Part shown: positions 35,489 through 43,540 of the stretch, piece after piece
Layout: every line of letters starts with the position of its first letter
How positions within the stretch are numbered: the first letter of the stretch is position 1
Assembly (NCBI GenBank): GCA_963704025.1
Contig: CAVPGP010000001.1
Coordinates: forward strand, 62,001-126,000
DNA: 64,000 bases
DNA from: CAVPGP01 sp963704025
Lineage (GTDB): Bacteria > Actinomycetota > Thermoleophilia > Gaiellales > Gaiellaceae
Reading direction: 5' to 3'
The notes under the pieces: model-generated
Seen by the model: only the letters and a program-made list of their open reading frames with translations
Told to the model about the DNA's origin: nothing
Databases searched by the model: none
Position numbers and translations under genes: made by a program

Positions 35489-36163
35489 TTACGCGGCGGA
35501 AGTCGCGCGCTCGGTCGACCGCGAGGCGAGCAGCCCGTGCAGCTGGGCCCACCGGCTGGCCTCGGTGCGGTTCGAGACGTCGAGCTTCCGATAGATGTTC
35601 GAGAGGTGGAACTTCACCGTCTGCTCTGTCACCCAGAGCATCCGGGCGAGCTGCGAGTTCGAGTGGCCTTCGGCCACGAGCTGCAAGATCTCGAACTCGC
35701 GGCGCGTGAGGTCGGGCATGTGCTCGGTCTCCTGCGTCTCGGTCACCGCGACCGCAGGGCGGGCGCCGGACAGGTAGATCGAGTGCGAGAACGCCTGCCG
35801 CACCGCCGAACGAAGATCGTCCGGGTGCGCGGTCTTGATGACGTACGCGATCGCGCCGGCGCTGAACGCGGCGTCGATGTGCTTCGTATCGTCGTACATG
35901 GACAGCACCACGACCTTGAGGGTCGGAACGCTCTCCCGCGCCTGACGGATCATCTCGATGCCGTCGACCTCTCCGTCCGGCATCTTGATGCCGGTGACGA
36001 CGATGTCCGGCCTCTGCGCCTCGATCGCCGCCAGGGCCTCGGTGCTCGACGTCGCGGTACCGACTACTTCGATACCGAGATCGCTGATGATCGGTTGGAC
36101 CGCGTTCAGCCACAATGGATGGCTGTCCACAAGGATTGCGGTACGACCGTCGCATTGACTCAT
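35489..36163 (-). CDS. LuxR-type response regulator with degenerate receiver
   Basis: A 224-residue NarL/FixJ-like regulator. The receiver (residues 1-120) has the expected fold, with AILVDSHPLW, the switch Ser in VVVLSMYDD and Lys110 in AYVIKTA. The position of the phosphoacceptor Asp, in PDIVVTGIKMPDG, is Gly58, and the first acidic pair is reduced to one Asp. Phosphorylation is therefore unlikely by the usual route. The C-terminal LuxR helix-turn-helix is intact: LTRREFEILQLVAEGHSNSQ, EQTVKFHLSNIYRKLDV. Orphan; no kinase adjoins it. The about 480-base upstream region holds its promoter. Confidence 0.9.
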   Translation of the reverse strand: MSQCDGRTAILVDSHPLWLNAVQPIISDLGIEVVGTATSSTEALAAIEAQRPDIVVTGIKMPDGEVDGIEMIRQARESVPTLKVVVLSMYDDTKHIDAAFSAGAIAYVIKTAHPDDLRSAVRQAFSHSIYLSGARPAVAVTETQETEHMPDLTRREFEILQLVAEGHSNSQLARMLWVTEQTVKFHLSNIYRKLDVSNRTEASRWAQLHGLLASRSTERATSAA

Positions 36164-36643
36164 CGAAAGGGCCGCCTTTCTCGAAGTCGATATACGCCGG
36201 ATTTCTGTAGAAGGCTTCCGAAAAGCTTCCGGAAACTGCCCGGCTCTCCCGCACTAAACCTACTCGAACCGGCAGCATTTGTGAAGGGGTCTTGCGAGGA
36301 AACCTGCCGGACGCGCATGTTGGAGCCTGTTGGCGACCTGTGGAAAAGACCGCACCTTCGTGCAGTAGCACTGTCTCGCGGCACATCGTAGTTTCCCCGG
36401 TCCGGTCCGGAAGGCCGCATCCGGACCGGACGCCGCCGATCCCCTCGGGGCTCGACGGACCGGGGTGACGGCCCTCTCGATGACCAAACGAGAGGGCCCG
36501 TCGCCCCAGCAGCCATGCCTGCGATAGGCGGTGCCCCGCGCGGGGGATTAACGCCCGCACGCGCCGCGCCGATGATCGGTCCGCCCTTCCAGGCTGCGGC
36601 CGCCTCCGGTTGGTCGGTAGGCGGCCGCAAGACTCGGTCGCGG
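36164..36643. other. Intergenic region upstream of the LuxR regulator
   Basis: No gene is convincing here. The sequence from about 36180 to 36380 is less GC-rich than its surroundings, as expected of a promoter region for the minus-strand regulator. A GTCCGG/CCGGAC inverted repeat lies near 36400-36430, and a stronger hairpin follows at 36462. Confidence 0.5.
36462..36507. terminator. Strong hairpin, possible terminator
   Basis: GACGGCCCTCTCG pairs with CGAGAGGGCCCGTC (one bulge), extended by GGGG/CCCC outside, around a 9-base loop. It has no T-run, so Rho-independent termination is uncertain. It lies in the gene-free stretch between the LuxR gene and copy 3 of the palindromic element. Confidence 0.5.
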
Positions 36644-36800
36644 CTAGAGGCTTGATGTGAAACTGGGGTGCGTGCGGGGATGGGCCAGATCAAGCGGTTC
36701 AGCCGGATCGCGCGTAGCGCGGTGGTGTTACGGGCAAGCGCGAGCCGGCTGAACCGCGCCGTGTCTGGCACACCAGCCGTGCGTGCCGGAGTCAGCCCTA
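36644..36800 (+). repeat. Dispersed palindromic element, copy 3 (right end damaged)
   Basis: This copy begins CTAGAGGCTTGATGTGAAACT and matches copy 2 closely through GGGGTGCGTGCGGGGATGGG and the GCGGTTCAGCCGG arm. At the right end the GTTTCACATCA part is deleted (GCCGGAGTCAGCCCTA), so it is about ten bases shorter. Same orientation as copy 2. Confidence 0.85.
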
Positions 36801-36874
36801 CGCCGGAAAGTGCAGCGACCGCAGAAGTCCTGCCGCCGTCCTAAGGAACGCCGGGAACCGCCGATTTGCGGCCA

Positions 36875-37080
36875 TCAGCGACCATCCCAGTCCGGACGCA
36901 CGTCGTAGCTGAAGTCGGCGCCCTGCCAGATCACGCGAGCATTGCTCCCGTCCGCATCCATCACCTCGAGCTGCGTGAAGAATCCTTGGGCAGGAAGTGC
37001 GTGAAGACGATCAGCCTCCCGTCCGGCGACCAGTCGGGCTCGAAGGGGGGATTGCCCGGCGCGCCTGTCGTCCGGCTGCC
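36875..37080 (-). pseudogene. TolB-like (WD40/PD40) propeller remnant
   Basis: The C-terminal tail of a TolB-type beta-propeller. FEPDWSPDGRLIVFTHFLPK is in one frame and, after an indel near 36985, EVMDADGSNARVIWQGADF then RPDWDGR and a stop are in another. The 5' portion is missing; upstream sequence does not continue the blades, so the fragment is truncated as well as shifted. It lies next to copy 3 of the palindromic element. Confidence 0.6.
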
Positions 37081-37426
37081 CCAGGGCGAGAGCCCGGCCC
37101 AGGCGGCGGCCGTGCTGGCCCGCGCCGACCTCACGCGCGCGTCCGGGAACGCGGACGCTGCCCGCGACGCGGTCGCCTTTCTCCTCGGCCTGCCCTACCT
37201 GCCGCCGGCCGACCGCACAGTGCTCGAACGGATCAGGACGCTCCCGGCTCCGCGCAGAGACGCGATGGCGGTGAGAGTCGCGGCACGGCTCGAGCGCGAG
37301 GCTGTCCATGTCGGGTTCTCGGACCCCGCCACGCCCGAGCTCGTGGCGGCTCGGCTCGGATGCGTCGTCGACCAGCCGGAGTACCCGGGCCTCGACCTCG
37401 CCGCGCTCTGCTTGAAGGGCGGATAG
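37001..37426 (+). CDS. Hypothetical protein, start uncertain
   Basis: About 141 residues, helical and Ala/Arg/Leu-rich (SPAQAAAVLARADLTRASGN, RRDAMAVRVAARLEREAV). No motif is recognised. Its first part lies antisense to the TolB remnant, so the real start is probably further in. Codon third positions are strongly GC-biased in the latter two-thirds. It could be a genuine small gene or an antisense artefact. Confidence 0.35.
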   Translation: MKTISLPSGDQSGSKGGLPGAPVVRLPQGESPAQAAAVLARADLTRASGNADAARDAVAFLLGLPYLPPADRTVLERIRTLPAPRRDAMAVRVAARLEREAVHVGFSDPATPELVAARLGCVVDQPEYPGLDLAALCLKGG

Positions 37427-37513
37427 CTCGTGGGCTGGCTGGCGAGGAAGGTTTGGCGAAACAGCCGCTGAGCCGCCGTGCACCCGGCGACGAGGACCGT
37501 TCCGCCAAGCCTC

Positions 37514-38593
37514 CTAGGCGCCCGGAACGACGATCTGGAGGTGGGGCTTCTCCGTCTCCGGCCGATCCCCGTGCGGCAGGTCTCCGCGCGAGACGGCCGC
37601 CTGCTCGGACCGCTTGACCGCCCCCGCGATCGCCTCGAGGCCCAGGGCGTGGGCGACGAGCCCGCGTGCGCCGCCGTGCTCGGTCGGCTCGGCAGTCGAG
37701 CGGATGCCCTCGACGAACCGCTGGCAGCTCAGGCGGACGGCGTCGGCCGCCGGCGCCCTCGTACGCAGCGACTCGCCGGGTGCGAGCGACGGCACCTCGG
37801 TGGACTCGGTCGCGATCGCGTCGGCGGGGGCGACGAGGGTCAGCTCGGGCCGCGGCTCGAGGAAGTCGATCGTGCCCGTCAGCGAGGAGCCCACCGCGGT
37901 CACCCGGTGCTGGTCGACCGCGTCGAGCACGGAGACGTGGAGGTGGGCCGTGATCCCCGTCGCGAAGCGCAGGTCGAGGAACGCGACCTCCGCCGTGCCC
38001 GGCCGGAGGTACGACTCGGCCCGTGCCGCGACCTCGATCGGGTCGTCGGCCGCGACGTCGAGGATCAGCGCCAGGAGCTCGGAGCAGCCGGCCGCGAGAG
38101 CGTCGTAGGAGTCCTGCTCGCCGCCCGAGCCGAGCTTGGCCGCATGGAGGTAGAGCAGCTCGCCGAGACCCCTGCGCGCCGCGAGCCCCCGGAGGCGCTG
38201 CACGGACGGCAGGAAGAGCGCAGGCTCGTGCATCCAGACCCGCCGGTTGCGCCCCGCCGCGAGCTCGAGCAGCTCCTCGGCCTCCGTGACGGAGGCGGCG
38301 ATCGCGCCGCAGACCAGCACGTGCCGGTCGCACTCGAGGGCGTCGCGGGTGTAGCGCCGCCGCACGGCAGACGGAAGTGCGAGGGCGACCGCGTCGACGC
38401 TCTCGTCCGCCAGCACGTCGTTGAAGTCGCTCGTCCAGCGCGCGCCGATCCGCGCCGACTCCGCGCGGCCGAGGTCGCCGGCCTCGGCGCAGATCCACCG
38501 CACCTGCGCGTGCGGAAGCTCGTCGAAGGCGCGCGCAAGGGCGACGCCGTCGGCGGACGCTGCGACCACCCCGATCGAGACGGGGGTCCGCAT
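37514..38593 (-). CDS. Gfo/Idh/MocA-family oxidoreductase
   Basis: A 359-residue NAD(P)-dependent oxidoreductase. The Rossmann part covers VSIGVVAASADGVALARAFD to VDAVALALPSAVRRRY, then ALECDRHVLVCGAIAASVTE, which stands at the place of the usual CEKP motif. That Lys of the catalytic EKP is replaced (CGAIA), which questions normal dehydrogenase activity. The C-terminal substrate domain includes FATGITAHLHVSVLDAVDQ. The ATG overlaps the stop of the flippase gene (ATGA). In this location a role in nucleotide-sugar metabolism is likely. Confidence 0.82.
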   Translation of the reverse strand: MRTPVSIGVVAASADGVALARAFDELPHAQVRWICAEAGDLGRAESARIGARWTSDFNDVLADESVDAVALALPSAVRRRYTRDALECDRHVLVCGAIAASVTEAEELLELAAGRNRRVWMHEPALFLPSVQRLRGLAARRGLGELLYLHAAKLGSGGEQDSYDALAAGCSELLALILDVAADDPIEVAARAESYLRPGTAEVAFLDLRFATGITAHLHVSVLDAVDQHRVTAVGSSLTGTIDFLEPRPELTLVAPADAIATESTEVPSLAPGESLRTRAPAADAVRLSCQRFVEGIRSTAEPTEHGGARGLVAHALGLEAIAGAVKRSEQAAVSRGDLPHGDRPETEKPHLQIVVPGA

Positions 38594-39816
38594 CAGTGCC
38601 TCAGCCGCCTCATGAGCGCCGCGACGAGCAGCACGAGGCCTACGCCGCTCGACGCGCAGAACGCGATCGCGATCCGCATCAGCTCGCCGCCCGGGAGGAC
38701 GAGGTAGCCGCCGACGAAGACCGCGGCCGCGACGAACCAGCTCGCGGCGGCGACGCGGACGGCGTCGAGCGCGAGCATTCCCTGCGAGACGGTCGCCGTC
38801 GCCAGGTAGAGGCCGACGCCCACGCCGAGCAGCGCCAGCTCGGTTCGGCCCGCGTCGAAGCCCGGGCCGTAGACGATCCGCATCGCCTGCGGACCGACGA
38901 GGCCCGCGCCGAGCGCCATCGCCGCGGAGCCTCCGGCCAGCGCGAGAGCGGGCCGGCGGATCGTCTGCCGGAAGAGCGTCCGCTCCTCGGCGGCGTGCAT
39001 CGTCGTCAGGTTCGGCAAGAGCGAGGCGGCGATCCCCTGGAAGAGATAGACGGGCACGCGCACGAGCATCGTGGCGGCGAAGACGACGCCTGCCACCTTG
39101 GTCGAGCCGACGGAGCCGTCGATCATCACCAGCAGCGGGCCGCCGTTGACGATCACCTGATCCGCGCCGGCGATGACGCCGGCCGGCACCGCGAACGCCG
39201 CTGCGCTGCGGAGGTGGAACGCAGGCCCGGGCCCCCGGTCGAGCAACGGCGCGAGGTGCGCCTTGCCGAGCGCGAGCGGCACGAGGGCGCCGCCGACGGC
39301 CGCCGCCGCGCACGCCGCCGCGGCGAAGCCGGCCGCGGCGCCGACCACGACCGGGAGGATCACCAGCACACGCACCGCGCCGTCGGCGAGCAGGGCCAAG
39401 CCGTAGCCCTCGAACCATCGCGAGCCGCCGCACAGACCGCGCACGAGGTATTCGACGCCGTACCAGATCACACCCACGACGAGCGCCGCCATGAAGACGT
39501 CGTTCCCGAGGAAGAGCCGATCTGCAACCGGGTTCCAGACGGCGACCGCGACGAGCCCCACCGCAAGCGAGATCACCACGTAGAGCGCGATCGCGGCCTT
39601 GACGACCGACCGCACCTCGATGCGACGCGCCAGCCGGTCGGCAATGGCCCGCGCCGTGGTCTGCTCGAGCGGCCGGAAGAGCAGCACGACGAGCAGGAAC
39701 ATCGCGGCCCACAGCACCGCCACCAGACCGTAGGCGGTCGGCCCGAGCGCGCGTGCGGCGATCACCTGGAAGACGTACGCGAGCACGCCCGAGAGCGCCG
39801 TCGCCGCAGAGAGCAT
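38593..39816 (-). CDS. Polysaccharide flippase-like membrane protein
   Basis: A 407-residue protein with about twelve transmembrane helices of the MATE/Wzx-like superfamily, starting LSGVLAYVFQVIAARALGP. The typical RALGPTAYGLVAVLW and VPVYLFQGIAASLLPNLT segments are present. It probably translocates lipid-linked glycans across the membrane. Upstream residues in other frames could extend the N-terminus, but the ATG given starts just before the first helix. Coupled by ATGA to the Gfo/Idh/MocA gene downstream. It is divergent from the glycosyltransferase cluster, with a shared promoter region. Confidence 0.85.
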   Translation of the reverse strand: MLSAATALSGVLAYVFQVIAARALGPTAYGLVAVLWAAMFLLVVLLFRPLEQTTARAIADRLARRIEVRSVVKAAIALYVVISLAVGLVAVAVWNPVADRLFLGNDVFMAALVVGVIWYGVEYLVRGLCGGSRWFEGYGLALLADGAVRVLVILPVVVGAAAGFAAAACAAAAVGGALVPLALGKAHLAPLLDRGPGPAFHLRSAAAFAVPAGVIAGADQVIVNGGPLLVMIDGSVGSTKVAGVVFAATMLVRVPVYLFQGIAASLLPNLTTMHAAEERTLFRQTIRRPALALAGGSAAMALGAGLVGPQAMRIVYGPGFDAGRTELALLGVGVGLYLATATVSQGMLALDAVRVAAASWFVAAAVFVGGYLVLPGGELMRIAIAFCASSGVGLVLLVAALMRRLRH

Positions 39817-40242
39817 CGCGGCGCCGTCGAGCCTCCGGCGGACGCGCGGCGAGGCGTCGCGTGGCTCGTCGGCGACGACCGCGCGGCGCGCGCTCGACCA
39901 GCGCGGCCTCGGTCACGGGCGCACGTCCTCGAATCTCGAACGAGTCACCGCTCAATCATGCGGCTCGCGCGCGCCCGAGAGAATTCCCCGGACGAACAGG
40001 ATTCCGGGCGGGCTGCACAAAGCGCCGACACCCCCCGATGGGCTAGTGCCCCACCCGTGGGCGGGTTTTCCGCTTCTGGCCTGGAATGGCCCTGCCGCCG
40101 CTCCTACGCTCCTGCCAGGGAGAGTCAATCTCGGAGGGAGGCTGGGGAGCCTTGGGCTTCAATGCGGCAACAATGACGGCCCCGGTTCCGGCCGTCGAAG
40201 ACGCACGACGGGCTGATCGACACGGTCGAGGCCAAGCGGCGC
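39817..40242. other. Divergent promoter region of the glycan locus
   Basis: About 425 bases between the divergent flippase and glycosyltransferase genes. No gene is convincing. A small hairpin CCCACCCGTGGGCGGG with one mismatch is followed by TTTT at 40066, which could attenuate transcription into the plus-strand genes. A purine-rich GGAGGGAGG lies at about 40133, before an ATG-starting open frame that does not continue into the glycosyltransferase. Confidence 0.45.
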
Positions 40243-40977
40243 GTGCTGCTGCTCGTCATCCCGGCGTACAACGAAGAGGAGAACGTGCCGCAGCTGCTCG
40301 ACCAGCTCGAGAGCTGCCGCGGCCTGCTCGCGGACGGCAGCCGCGTGATCGTCGTCGACGACGGCTCGGAGGACGGCACCGCGGCGCTGATCGCCTCGTA
40401 CGACGGCCCGCTGCCCCTGGAGCTGCTCAGCCTCGGGCAGAACAGCGGCCCGGGCGCGGCGTTTCGCGCCGGCTTCGCCTCGGCGCTCGAGGGAGCGCCG
40501 GAGGAGGCCTATGTCGTCACGCTCGAGGCCGACACCACGGGCGACCTCGAGGCGCTGCCGAGGATGCTCGAGCGGGCGGAGGCGGGAGCCGAGGTCGTGC
40601 TCGCCGACTGGACGATGCAGAACGTGTCGGCGAGGCGGCGGCTGCTGAGCGCGGGCGCTGGCTTCGTGGTGCGCCACGCGATCGGCGTCGAGGCGCGCAC
40701 CGTCTCCTCCTTCTTCCGCGTCTACCGCGCTTCGACGCTCCGTGCCGCCTCCACGGCCTACGGCGACCGGCTGATCCGCGAGCCCGGCTTCGCCTGCAAG
40801 GCGGAGCTCCTCGCGAAGCTCGCCTCGATGGGCTCGAGCATCGTCGAGGAGCCCGTGAACCTCGACTGGAGCAGACGGCGCGGCAAGAGCAAGATGCCGC
40901 TCTTCAAGACCATCGTGGCGTACTGGCGCATGCTCTTCCGCCAGCGGCTGACCGCGGGGGACTCGGTCAGCACGTGA
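40243..40977 (+). CDS. Family 2 glycosyltransferase
   Basis: A 244-residue GT-A fold enzyme: LLLVIPAYNEEENVPQLLDQ, VIVVDDGSEDGTAALI, GPGAAFRAGFASAL, a DxD-like TLEADTTGDL, then SSFFRVYRASTLR and EEPVNLDWSRRRGKSKM. The arrangement resembles dolichol-phosphate-mannose-synthase-like GT2 enzymes without C-terminal membrane helices. The GTG start places the first strand at the very N-terminus; a slightly longer protein is possible. The stop overlaps the GTG of the oxidoreductase gene (GTGA). Confidence 0.9.
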   Translation: MLLLVIPAYNEEENVPQLLDQLESCRGLLADGSRVIVVDDGSEDGTAALIASYDGPLPLELLSLGQNSGPGAAFRAGFASALEGAPEEAYVVTLEADTTGDLEALPRMLERAEAGAEVVLADWTMQNVSARRRLLSAGAGFVVRHAIGVEARTVSSFFRVYRASTLRAASTAYGDRLIREPGFACKAELLAKLASMGSSIVEEPVNLDWSRRRGKSKMPLFKTIVAYWRMLFRQRLTAGDSVST

Positions 40978-42293
40978 CGCAGCGGGTCGCGATTGTCGGC
41001 GGCGGCATCCTCGGGATGACCGCCGCCTATCGCCTGAGCAAGGCCGGCGTCCCGGTCTCGCTCTTCGAGCGGGCGCCGGACCTCGGCGGCCTCGTCGGCA
41101 CCTTCGACTTCGACGGGCAGCCGGTCGACCGCTTCTACCACGTCGTCCTCCCCACCGACCACCGCGTCGTCGGGCTCGCCGAGGAGCTCGGCCTGTCCGA
41201 CCGCTGGCGCTACCGGCCGACCAAGGTGGGCTTCTACGACGACGGGCGCATCTTCTCCATGACCTCGCCGAAGGAGTTCCTCCGCTTTCCGCTCCTCCGC
41301 CCGCTGGAGCGCGCGCGGCTCGCGTCCTTCGTGGCCCGCTGCCAGCTGACGAAGTCGCACACCGAGCTGGACGAGACGCCGCTCCTCGGCTGGCTCGAGC
41401 GCACCTGCGGCAAGCGCGTCGTCGAGAAGATGTGGAAGCCGCTGCTGGACTCCAAGTTCGACGGGCACTACGACGACCTCCCGGCGACCTACATCTGGGC
41501 GCGCACCCGCCGCATGGGCGGCACGCGCGACCGGAGCGGCCGCGAGGTGCTCGGCTGGCTCGAGGGCGGCTACCAGACGCTGATCGACGAGCTCGAGCGC
41601 CGGATCGTCGCCCTGGGCGGCGAGGTTCGCGCCGGCGTCGCGGTCGAGCAGATCGCCGGCGACGCACACGGCGCCACGGGCCTCGTCGTCGACGGTCACT
41701 ATCGGCCCTTCGACTACGTGCTCTGCACGCTGGCGCCGCCGATGGCGCGCCGCCTGCTGGCGCCGGAGCTCGTCGAGCACACCCCGGCCGACCACTGCCG
41801 CTACCTCGGCGTCGTCTGTCTGCTGCTGCGCACGACGCGGAGCGTGAGCCCCTACTACCACCTGAACATCACCGACCGAAGGGTGAAGCTGACGACCATC
41901 GTCGAGACGACGCACGTCGTCGATCCAGACGCCGTCGGCGGTCACCTGCTCTACGTGTCCCGGTACGTCGACCCGTCGCACGCCGACCAGGAGCGCCCGC
42001 TCGACGAGCTCGAGCGCGACTATCTCGCCCAGGCGCGCACGATCTTCCCGGACCTGCGCGACGACGAGATCGTCTCGTCGGTCGTCCAGCGAGCGCGGGT
42101 GACGGAGCCCGTGCACCTCGTCGGCGGCGCCACGCGCCTGCCCGACATGTTCCCGGTCCGGGGGCTCGCGATGGCCTCGACGGCGCACGTGTACCCGGAG
42201 ATCGTCAGCGGGCAGGCCGTCTCGGGCGTCTCCGAGCGCGTCGTGCCCGGCATTCTCGAGCGGCTGCCGCTGGCGCGGCGGGCGGCGGCATGA
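40974..42293 (+). CDS. FAD-dependent oxidoreductase of the glycan locus
   Basis: A 439-residue flavoprotein. An FAD-binding GxGxxG (VAIVGGGILGMTAAYRLSKA) opens the protein, followed by FERAPDLGGLVGTFDFDG. The C-terminal FAD contact is MFPVRGLAMASTAHVYPEIV. The family is amine-oxidase/protoporphyrinogen-oxidase/UDP-galactopyranose-mutase-like. In a glycan cluster it is often paired with a GT2 gene, and a role in sugar or polyprenol-sugar modification is inferred. Coupled by GTGA to the glycosyltransferase. The epimerase gene follows after 82 bases. Confidence 0.85.
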   Translation: MTQRVAIVGGGILGMTAAYRLSKAGVPVSLFERAPDLGGLVGTFDFDGQPVDRFYHVVLPTDHRVVGLAEELGLSDRWRYRPTKVGFYDDGRIFSMTSPKEFLRFPLLRPLERARLASFVARCQLTKSHTELDETPLLGWLERTCGKRVVEKMWKPLLDSKFDGHYDDLPATYIWARTRRMGGTRDRSGREVLGWLEGGYQTLIDELERRIVALGGEVRAGVAVEQIAGDAHGATGLVVDGHYRPFDYVLCTLAPPMARRLLAPELVEHTPADHCRYLGVVCLLLRTTRSVSPYYHLNITDRRVKLTTIVETTHVVDPDAVGGHLLYVSRYVDPSHADQERPLDELERDYLAQARTIFPDLRDDEIVSSVVQRARVTEPVHLVGGATRLPDMFPVRGLAMASTAHVYPEIVSGQAVSGVSERVVPGILERLPLARRAAA

Positions 42294-42375
42294 GCCGTTC
42301 CTGCTCCGCCACCGCTCTCACATGTCCACACGCTCGGGTCCTCCTGGACCGGGGGGAAGAGAGGAGGAGAGTCTC

Positions 42376-43380
42376 GTGAATAGAGTCGGTGTAACCGGCG
42401 CGGCAGGCTTCATCGGCTCGCACCTCTGCGAGCGGCTGCTCGCGGAGGGCTACGAGGTCGTCGGGGTGGACGACCTCTCGTACGGCTCGATGGCGAACGT
42501 CGCCCGATCGCTCGAGAACCCGCGCTTCCAGTTCCTGCACATGGACTGCACGCGGGCCCGCGCGCTCCGGCGCGCCTTCGACGGCTGCGACGCGATCATG
42601 CACCTGGCGGCAAAGAAGATTCCCCGCTTCGGCGGCACGCTGTCGACGCTCGAGGTCAACGTCGGCGGCGTCAACGCGGCCTGCGAGGTGGCGCTCGAGC
42701 TCGACGCGGACATCGTGATCACGTCGACGTCCGACGTCTACGGCAACTCGACGCCTCCGTTCGCGGAGGACGACGAGCTGACGATCGGCCCGCCGACGAC
42801 GAAGCGCTGGGCCTACGCAGTCTCGAAGATGTACGACGAGCACGTCGCGCTCGCGCTGGCGGACGAGAAGGGGCTGCGGACGACCATCCTGCGGCTCTTC
42901 AACGCCTACGGCCCGAACAACCACCTCACCTGGTGGGGCGGGCCGACGGTTACGTTCATCGAGTCGCTGCTGAACGAGGAGCCGATGGAGATCCACGGCG
43001 ACGGCCAGCAGACCCGGACGTTCACCTACGTCACCGACACGATCGACGGCTTCGTCCGTGCGCTCGAGCGCACGGAGTCGCGGGGCGAGGTCGTGAACGT
43101 GGGCGGCGTCGAGACCGTGACGATCACCGAGCTTGCAGAGCGGATCCAGGCGCTGATGGAGATCGGCGGCCCGCTCCGCGCCCGCTACATCCCGTACGAG
43201 TCGCTTCCCGGCAAGTACCAGGACGTGCGCGACCGCGTCCCCGACACCACGAAGGCGGAGACCCTGCTGGGCTTCCAGGCGCAGGTCGGCCTGGACGAAG
43301 GGCTCATGCGGACGATCCGATGGCATCGAGACCAGCGGGTCGTCGCGGAGCCCGTCGCAGCGGGGCAGCGCCGGCGCTGA
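42376..43380 (+). CDS. NAD-dependent sugar epimerase/dehydratase
   Basis: A 334-residue extended SDR. The NAD motif VTGAAGFIGSHLCERLL, the Asp of VGVDDLSYGS, TSTSDVYGNS and the catalytic YxxxK of WAYAVSKMYDEH are all seen, as is RLFNAYGPNN. It resembles UDP-glucose 4-epimerases, GDP/dTDP-sugar dehydratases and UDP-glucuronate decarboxylases; the exact reaction cannot be chosen. The GTG start has GAGGAGGAG seven bases upstream. Located between the FAD enzyme and wecB, it supplies an activated sugar to the glycan pathway. Confidence 0.92.
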   Translation: MNRVGVTGAAGFIGSHLCERLLAEGYEVVGVDDLSYGSMANVARSLENPRFQFLHMDCTRARALRRAFDGCDAIMHLAAKKIPRFGGTLSTLEVNVGGVNAACEVALELDADIVITSTSDVYGNSTPPFAEDDELTIGPPTTKRWAYAVSKMYDEHVALALADEKGLRTTILRLFNAYGPNNHLTWWGGPTVTFIESLLNEEPMEIHGDGQQTRTFTYVTDTIDGFVRALERTESRGEVVNVGGVETVTITELAERIQALMEIGGPLRARYIPYESLPGKYQDVRDRVPDTTKAETLLGFQAQVGLDEGLMRTIRWHRDQRVVAEPVAAGQRRR

Positions 43381-43540
43381 AGGGCCGCCGCGCCGGCGCC
43401 GCCTCGAACTAGCCGGATGACCAGTCAGATCTGGCAAAGCGGCCCGTAGGCAGTCGAAAAACAGGCGACTACCGTCAGGTGACAGGCATGGCTGCGGCAG
43501 CCCATATCTCCAGCACGAGACCCGCCGGGAGCGGACGCTG

